Assembly (NCBI GenBank): GCA_016721245.1
Contig: JADKIQ010000002.1
Coordinates: 310,001-374,000 of the forward strand
Direction of reading: 5' to 3'
Source of the DNA: Sphingobacteriales bacterium
GTDB taxonomy: Bacteria; Bacteroidota; Bacteroidia; Chitinophagales; JADIYW01
Length of the DNA stretch: 64,000 nt
The notes beneath the pieces are model-generated. The model did no database searches and was not told the origin of the DNA. It saw only the letters and a list, made by a program, of their open reading frames with translations. The translations under genes were made by a program, and so were the position numbers. Below are positions 59,181 through 64,000 of the stretch, one piece after another (the stretch's first letter is position 1; each line of letters opens with the position of its first letter).

Positions 59181-61373
59181 ATGTCAAAAACCAGATTTAA
59201 TGCATTATCCGCATTTTCCTCAAGGCCAAAGGTGAACGTAGAGTTACCAGCCGAAAAAATTTCTGATTTCTTTGCTTCTGCCGTTTTCGGGGAAAAAGAA
59301 ATGAGAGAATTTCTGCCATCAGATGCTTATAAGCGACTGGCTGCTTGTATCAGAGATGGTAAAAAAGTAGATAGAGATATCGCAGATCAGGTGGCTTCTG
59401 CCATGAAAGCCTGGGCGATGAAACAGGGGGCAACACATTACACCCACTGGTTTCAACCTTTAACGGGCACTACCGCTGAAAAACACGACTCCTTTTTTAT
59501 GCCAAAAGGCGGCGGAGGTGTGGAGGAATTCAGTGCGGATGCACTAGCTCAGCAGGAACCGGATGCTTCTTCGTTTCCATCGGGTGGTATTCGTGCTACA
59601 TTTGAAGCACGCGGTTATACAGCATGGGATGTTACCTCTCCGGCATTTATAATGACGGTTGGAAACGGTAAAACATTATGTATCCCCACTATTTTTATTT
59701 CTTATACCGGTGAAACCTTAGACTATAAAGCACCGCTTTTAAAATCTATTCAGGTATTGGATCAGGCGGCAACAGAAGTTGCACATTATTTTGACAGAGA
59801 TGTAAAACATGTAAATACAACACTTGGCTGGGAACAGGAATATTTCTTAGTGGATTCGGCGATGTATTATGCACGTCCGGATTTAGTAATGAGCGGCAGA
59901 ACTTTATTAGGCAGACGTTCACCAAAAGGACAGCAGTTAGAAGATCATTATTTTGGCGCTATTCCTGAGCGTGTATACGCCTACATGCGCGATTTTGAAA
60001 TTGAGTGCCTTAAGTTGGGTATTCCGGTGAGAACACGTCACAATGAGGTAGCACCTTCTCAGTTTGAGTGCGCACCTATGTTTGAAGAAGCCAATTTAGC
60101 GGTTGACCATAACTCTTTATTAATGGATGTAATGGACAGAGTTTCTTCCAAACATAAATTAAAAGTGTTATTCCATGAAAAACCGTTTGCCGGCATCAAC
60201 GGAAGCGGTAAGCACAATAACTGGAGTATGGGCACGGATACGGGAGTGAATCTATTATCGCCGGGAAAAACACCGCGTACGAATTTGCAATTCCTTACTT
60301 TCTTCATCAACACGATTGCTGCGGTAAACCGTCACGAAGAATTATTGCGTGCATCGGTAGCATCACATGGTAACGAACACCGTTTAGGAGCTAATGAAGC
60401 ACCACCGGCTATTATTTCCGTTTTCACAGGTTCTTACCTGAAAGAAGTACTGGAAATGATTGAAACCCGTGTGGACGAAGATAAATTTGACGAGCAGGAT
60501 AATATCACTTTACGTCTGGATATTCATAACCGTATTCCGGACATCATGTTGGATAATACCGACAGAAACAGAACATCGCCATTTGCATTTACCGGAAATA
60601 AATTTGAGTTCCGTGCAGTGGGTTCTTCTGCAAACTGTGCATTGCCAATGACAGTATTAAACACCATCGTGGCAGAGCAATTGCAAATCTTCAAAACGGA
60701 AGTGGATGAATACATCAAAGGCGGTGACTACAAAGACGTGGCGATATTGAAAGTATTGCGTAAAACTATCAAGGAAGCAAAACGTGTGATGTTTGAAGGA
60801 GACAATTATTCTGACGACTGGCATAAAGAAGCAAAAAAACGCGGCTTGAGTAACAACAAAACAGCTCCGGTAGCCTTGGGTGCTTTCGTATCTGAGAAAT
60901 CTGTGAAGTTGTTTGAAACACAAGGTATCTACACACACCGGGAAGTAGAGGCGCGTTATGAAATCGCACTGGAAAACTATATCAAGGCTATTCAGATTGA
61001 ATCTCGTGCATTGGGTGAAATCGTTATCAATCAGGTAATTCCTGCTTGCATCGAATATCAGAATAAACTAATCACCAACATAAAAGGATTAAAAGAAGTA
61101 GGCATTGACGCAAAATTATATGCAGCGCAAACCAGTATTCTGAAACAAATTTCTGAAGGCATCGATAAATTAATCAAACTGGATAAGGAAATGTTTGATT
61201 TGCGTGTAAAAGGAAATGATCAGACGAATGTATTGAAACAGGCATTGCTGTACTGTGATAAGGTAAGACCTATCATGGATGAAATGCGTGATATTACAGA
61301 CGGTCTGGAGTCTATCGTAGATGATGAATTATGGCCATTGCCAAAATACAGAGAGATGTTGTTCTCTAAATAA
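59181..61373 (+). CDS. glnN: Glutamine synthetase type III
   Basis: 730 residues, the long GSIII form found in Bacteroidota and cyanobacteria (GSI is about 470). ATP-dependent amidation of glutamate. The catalytic core includes HYTHWFQPLTGTTAEKHDSF, GWEQEYFLVDSAMYYARPDL, TRHNEVAPSQFECAPMFEEA, GSGKHNNWSMGTD and the RxxxNR-containing NRTSPFAFTGNKFEFRAVGS. The ATG at 59181 gives the conventional N-terminus. Closed by a terminator (61396-61423). The C-terminal helical extension is GSIII-specific. The gene is often called glnA or glnN. Confidence 0.95.
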   Translation: MSKTRFNALSAFSSRPKVNVELPAEKISDFFASAVFGEKEMREFLPSDAYKRLAACIRDGKKVDRDIADQVASAMKAWAMKQGATHYTHWFQPLTGTTAEKHDSFFMPKGGGGVEEFSADALAQQEPDASSFPSGGIRATFEARGYTAWDVTSPAFIMTVGNGKTLCIPTIFISYTGETLDYKAPLLKSIQVLDQAATEVAHYFDRDVKHVNTTLGWEQEYFLVDSAMYYARPDLVMSGRTLLGRRSPKGQQLEDHYFGAIPERVYAYMRDFEIECLKLGIPVRTRHNEVAPSQFECAPMFEEANLAVDHNSLLMDVMDRVSSKHKLKVLFHEKPFAGINGSGKHNNWSMGTDTGVNLLSPGKTPRTNLQFLTFFINTIAAVNRHEELLRASVASHGNEHRLGANEAPPAIISVFTGSYLKEVLEMIETRVDEDKFDEQDNITLRLDIHNRIPDIMLDNTDRNRTSPFAFTGNKFEFRAVGSSANCALPMTVLNTIVAEQLQIFKTEVDEYIKGGDYKDVAILKVLRKTIKEAKRVMFEGDNYSDDWHKEAKKRGLSNNKTAPVALGAFVSEKSVKLFETQGIYTHREVEARYEIALENYIKAIQIESRALGEIVINQVIPACIEYQNKLITNIKGLKEVGIDAKLYAAQTSILKQISEGIDKLIKLDKEMFDLRVKGNDQTNVLKQALLYCDKVRPIMDEMRDITDGLESIVDDELWPLPKYREMLFSK

Positions 61374-61395
61374 AACAACCTATAATTTAATGTTT

Positions 61396-61427
61396 AAATC
61401 CCGACTATTGTTCGGGATTTTTTATTT
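61396..61427 (+). terminator. Intrinsic terminator after the glutamine synthetase gene
   Basis: 9-bp stem AAATCCCGA/TCGGGATTT, loop CTATTGT, then T6. It lies immediately before the bestrophin promoter element, which shares the T run. Confidence 0.85.
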
Positions 61428-61430
61428 TTG
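61423..61430 (+). promoter_or_regulatory. -7 element placed to give a leaderless bestrophin mRNA
   Basis: TATTTTTG ends 4 nt before the ATG at 61435. It overlaps the tail of the preceding terminator. Confidence 0.5.
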
Positions 61431-61434
61431 TACC

Positions 61435-62319
61435 ATGATTGCTTATAATCCCAAAGACTGGTTTACCTTTATTTTCAGGTTTCATAAATCAGATACAGTT
61501 CGTCAGTTGTTTCCAATGATTGTTGCCATTGCAATATATAGTTTGCTTGTCTCTTATCTGGAAATCCATATCATCCACATCAGCAAAGAATCTCAGCTTA
61601 AAAATTTGTCGCTGATTTACTCGATGCTGGGTTTTGTGATTTCTTTGTTGCTGGTCTTTAGAACCAATACCGCTTATGACCGCTGGTGGGAGGGAAGAAG
61701 ATTGTGGGGACAATTGATTAACTGTTCGAGGAATCTGTCCGTTAAACTCAACCAGTTGTTGCCGAATGACACGATTCATAAAACGGCATTAAAATCCCTG
61801 ATTCCTTATTTTGCCGTTTCTTTAAAAGCACATCTGCGCAATGAAAAAACCATACCGGAACTGGATGAAAATGCCCAGACCAAAGACAGATTTGATTTTC
61901 ACAGCAGCATTCAGCATCTTCCGAATCAGGTGGCCAAAGAAATTTTTGAAGAGATAGATTTACTTTACAAGGAAGGAACGATAACGGATATACAACTGCT
62001 TTTAATTAATAATGATTATCAGCAATTTATTGAGATTTGCGGTGCCTGCGAGCGTATTAAGAATACACCCATTCCATATTCGTACAGTGCGTTTTTGAAG
62101 AAATTCATTTTCTTCTATATCATGCTGATGCCCTTTGCGTATGTTGCTTCTCTGGGTTATACCATCATTCCGGTGACTGTCTTTACGTTTTATATCTTAA
62201 CGAGTATTGAATTGATTGCGGAAGAGATTGAAAATCCGTTTGGTTCGGATGCTAACGATTTGCCGCTGGATGAATTGTGTAAAAATATAAACCGCACCTG
62301 CAGCGAAATATTTAGTTAG
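61435..62319 (+). CDS. Bestrophin family ion channel
   Basis: 294 residues from the ATG at 61435 (MIAYNPKDWFTFIFRFHKSD); a longer frame starting at 61321 overlaps the glutamine synthetase gene and is rejected. Membrane helices about 25-45, 57-75 and near 225-270. The family motifs FRTNTAYDRWWEGRRLWGQL and GACERIKNTPIPYSYSAFL and the closing EEIENPFGSDANDLPLDELC are present. Bacterial bestrophins form pentameric channels, mostly for monovalent ions. Physiological role here unknown. Confidence 0.92.
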   Translation: MIAYNPKDWFTFIFRFHKSDTVRQLFPMIVAIAIYSLLVSYLEIHIIHISKESQLKNLSLIYSMLGFVISLLLVFRTNTAYDRWWEGRRLWGQLINCSRNLSVKLNQLLPNDTIHKTALKSLIPYFAVSLKAHLRNEKTIPELDENAQTKDRFDFHSSIQHLPNQVAKEIFEEIDLLYKEGTITDIQLLLINNDYQQFIEICGACERIKNTPIPYSYSAFLKKFIFFYIMLMPFAYVASLGYTIIPVTVFTFYILTSIELIAEEIENPFGSDANDLPLDELCKNINRTCSEIFS

Positions 62320-62347
62320 TTTGTCTTAAAAATCAACCACAACCCGA

Positions 62348-62355
62348 TAAATTTG
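62348..62355 (+). promoter_or_regulatory. Candidate -7 element of the PorE-like gene
   Basis: TAAATTTG matches the TAnnTTTG consensus 27 bp before the chosen ATG. Confidence 0.45.
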
Positions 62356-62381
62356 TTATATTTAATGTGATGTTATCTTCT

Positions 62382-64000
62382 ATGAATAAATTTGCTTACA
62401 TACTCATTTTTGTCGCTGCCTTGTTTTTGGTTTCCTGCAAATCCACATCGAAAGTGCAGGACGGCCAAACGGCCTATATTCTTAAAAAATATTCGCTGGC
62501 TTCCGAGATGCTGCAAAAGGATTACGACAAATCAAAAGACATTACAGAACAATCGAAAATAGCCCTGAAGATTGCTGAAAGTTATGATAAGCAACTGGAC
62601 TTTAAATCTGCGGAACCCTGGTATAAAAAGATTGCGGATGCGCGTGTGCTAAACGACGCAACTTTATTATATGTAAACGCATTGAAGCGTACTGAAAAAT
62701 ATCAGGAAGCCTATAAAGTGCTGGATGATTATCTGAAAGCTAATAAAAGCGAAAAATTCCGTTTACAGAAAGAAATGGATTTTCTGGAGGAGGTGCTGAA
62801 GAAGCTTAAAAAACCGGCACTCACGAAAATGACCAATCTGGAATTCAATTCGCCGAGTCTGGATTTTGCACCCTTCGTAAAAGACAATACCCTTTATTTT
62901 TCTTCCACCCGTGGAGGCAATAAAAACAATACGGATGAATGGACCGGCGAAGGCTATTCGGATATTTATGCAGCTCCTAAAACCGGTAACACAAAATTTA
63001 GCGAAGCTACTTTACTGGCAGCGCCATTCAATGACCTGTACCACGATGCGGAGTTTGTGCTGAGCAAAGACGGCAAGACGGCATTGTTTACGCGTTGCGG
63101 CAGCGATGCTAAAAATGTCAATGAATATTGTCACATTTACCGTACAGTAAAAAACATAGACGATAGCTGGAGTGCACCGGAACGCCTGAAATTATTTGCC
63201 GATACCATCAATGAAGGACAGGCATTTTTATCGCTGGATGAGAAAGAATTGTATTTTGTTTCTGACAGCAAAGAAGGCTATGGCGGAAGAGATATTTATG
63301 TGGCGAAAAAGAACGTGGCCGGTGAGTTTGAATATCCGGTAAACGCAGGTTCTAAAGTGAATTCGCAGGGCGATGAATTGTTTCCCGTGATTGCGGATGA
63401 TAACAAATTGTATTTCTCATCGAATGGTAAAACAGGTTACGGTGGACTGGATATTTACTCCGCCACGAAAGAGGGAAAGATTTATACCAACGTACAGAAT
63501 CTGGGATATGGCGTGAACAGCGGCGGCGATGATTTCAGTATCTCACTGACAAAATCCAAAGATGATTCGGTGTTGTTGAGCGGATATATTACGTCCAACA
63601 GACCAGGCGGCAAAGGGCTGGACGATATTTATTATTTTGAAAACCGCATGGCGCCGGCAGAGCCTTTACCACCAGCTGTGTTTGTGCTGAAAGTATTGGT
63701 GCAGGCAAAAACCTATCAGGATGACAATAATCCGAACACCACTTTTTTAGGTATGAAGCCGATTGAAAACGCGACGGTGGAATTGCCGAAGTTTGATAAT
63801 AAACCGAACAGTTTTCAGTTCCTGCATACCGATAAAGACGGCAGGGATCAAACGTTTATTCCGAAAGGAAGCCAGTTTAAATTGAAGGTTTCCAAAATCG
63901 GATATTTAACGAGTGAAGAAAATGTAACAGCAGATTTGCCTGCGAAAGACGGCGATACGATTGTGATACAAAAGACAATAACGCTGAGTAAAATTTACAA
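62382..64000 (+). CDS. PorE-like lipoprotein: TPR, PD40 propeller and CRD (C-terminus beyond window)
   Basis: 539 codons are visible and the frame is still open at the right edge. Start at the ATG at 62382 (MNKFAYILIFVAALFLVSCK, a lipoprotein signal); an ATG four codons earlier is possible. Residues about 30-130 are TPR helices (QDGQTAYILKKYSLASEMLQ), about 150-430 a PD40 beta-propeller with recurrent LYFSSxRxG and DIYxA units (GGRDIYVAKK, GGLDIYSATK), and about 450-535 a carboxypeptidase-regulatory-like domain (IENATVELPKF then KVSKIGYLTSEENVT). An OmpA-type C-terminal domain is expected just outside. This is the architecture of PorE/SprE-associated T9SS proteins; the T9SS adhesin at 25982 makes that role plausible. 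Confidence 0.8.
   Translation, partial: MNKFAYILIFVAALFLVSCKSTSKVQDGQTAYILKKYSLASEMLQKDYDKSKDITEQSKIALKIAESYDKQLDFKSAEPWYKKIADARVLNDATLLYVNALKRTEKYQEAYKVLDDYLKANKSEKFRLQKEMDFLEEVLKKLKKPALTKMTNLEFNSPSLDFAPFVKDNTLYFSSTRGGNKNNTDEWTGEGYSDIYAAPKTGNTKFSEATLLAAPFNDLYHDAEFVLSKDGKTALFTRCGSDAKNVNEYCHIYRTVKNIDDSWSAPERLKLFADTINEGQAFLSLDEKELYFVSDSKEGYGGRDIYVAKKNVAGEFEYPVNAGSKVNSQGDELFPVIADDNKLYFSSNGKTGYGGLDIYSATKEGKIYTNVQNLGYGVNSGGDDFSISLTKSKDDSVLLSGYITSNRPGGKGLDDIYYFENRMAPAEPLPPAVFVLKVLVQAKTYQDDNNPNTTFLGMKPIENATVELPKFDNKPNSFQFLHTDKDGRDQTFIPKGSQFKLKVSKIGYLTSEENVTADLPAKDGDTIVIQKTITLSKIY

Noticed and set aside
61321..61434. Upstream extension of the bestrophin gene
   Set aside because: It overlaps the 3-prime end and the terminator of the glutamine synthetase gene; the family N-terminus begins at 61435.

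Overview
The window comes from a chromosome of the phylum Bacteroidota. The evidence is low G+C content, promoters of the TTG-N19-TAnnTTTG type, few Shine-Dalgarno sequences, and family markers: SprB repeats with a type IX secretion (T9SS) C-terminal domain, a TonB-dependent receptor, a PorE-like OmpA/PD40 protein, type III glutamine synthetase, DUF6913, and many short CKKE lipoproteins. I do not assign a genus. No integrase, transposase, phage or CRISPR array was seen. Both window edges cut genes.

Layout. 1-12.2 kb: a truncated barrel protein, a Tat-exported GMC (cholesterol-oxidase-like) lipoprotein, a large SF1 helicase with a nuclease-like tail, an 80-bp cloverleaf palindromic element, a Gly-rich RRM protein, a lipase-like hydrolase, an EEP-family protein, arginine deiminase, a Crp/Fnr regulator and an outer-membrane barrel. 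12.3-17.9 kb: a TPR protein, aroE, proline dehydrogenase, a frameshifted LRR gene, and dapA with a DUF6913 gene. 18.0-23.2 kb: a LytS-type kinase, a LytTR response regulator and five small exported proteins behind four near-identical promoters. 23.3-33.7 kb: tRNA-Asp, a TonB-dependent receptor, a 2236-residue SprB-repeat adhesin, and PepSY-like and PH-like proteins. 33.8-44.0 kb: accC, an NlpC/P60 hydrolase, a GNAT enzyme, ccmB-ccmC-ccmD-gdhA, a TonB-domain protein, AMP nucleosidase and an mltG operon. 44.5-57.7 kb: gcvP, a Gre-like factor, guaC, a DEAD-box helicase, an SDR, an ERG4/ERG24 sterol-reductase homologue, several small or hypothetical genes and purL. 57.8-64 kb: a polytopic membrane protein, glnA type III, a bestrophin and the PorE-like protein.

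The most striking system is the LytTR locus at 18.0-23.2 kb. Four promoters each carry two direct repeats that fit the LytTR half-site consensus, with starts 21 bp apart and followed 30-31 bp later by a [T/C]AnnTTTG -7 element. Each drives small lipoproteins or exported proteins encoded between or beside the kinase and regulator genes, so this looks like a self-contained sensor plus surface-protein regulon. Two further regulatory findings are orphan intrinsic terminators that point to small RNAs. One (about 10824-10900) lies next to a Crp/Fnr gene, with a perfect FNR-type palindrome centred 41.5 bp before the inferred start. The other (about 44149-44217) has a perfect TTG-N19-TAACTTTG promoter whose -7 element is embedded in a 14-bp inverted repeat. 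Three genes have their -7 element ending only 4-5 nt before ATG, which suggests leaderless mRNAs.
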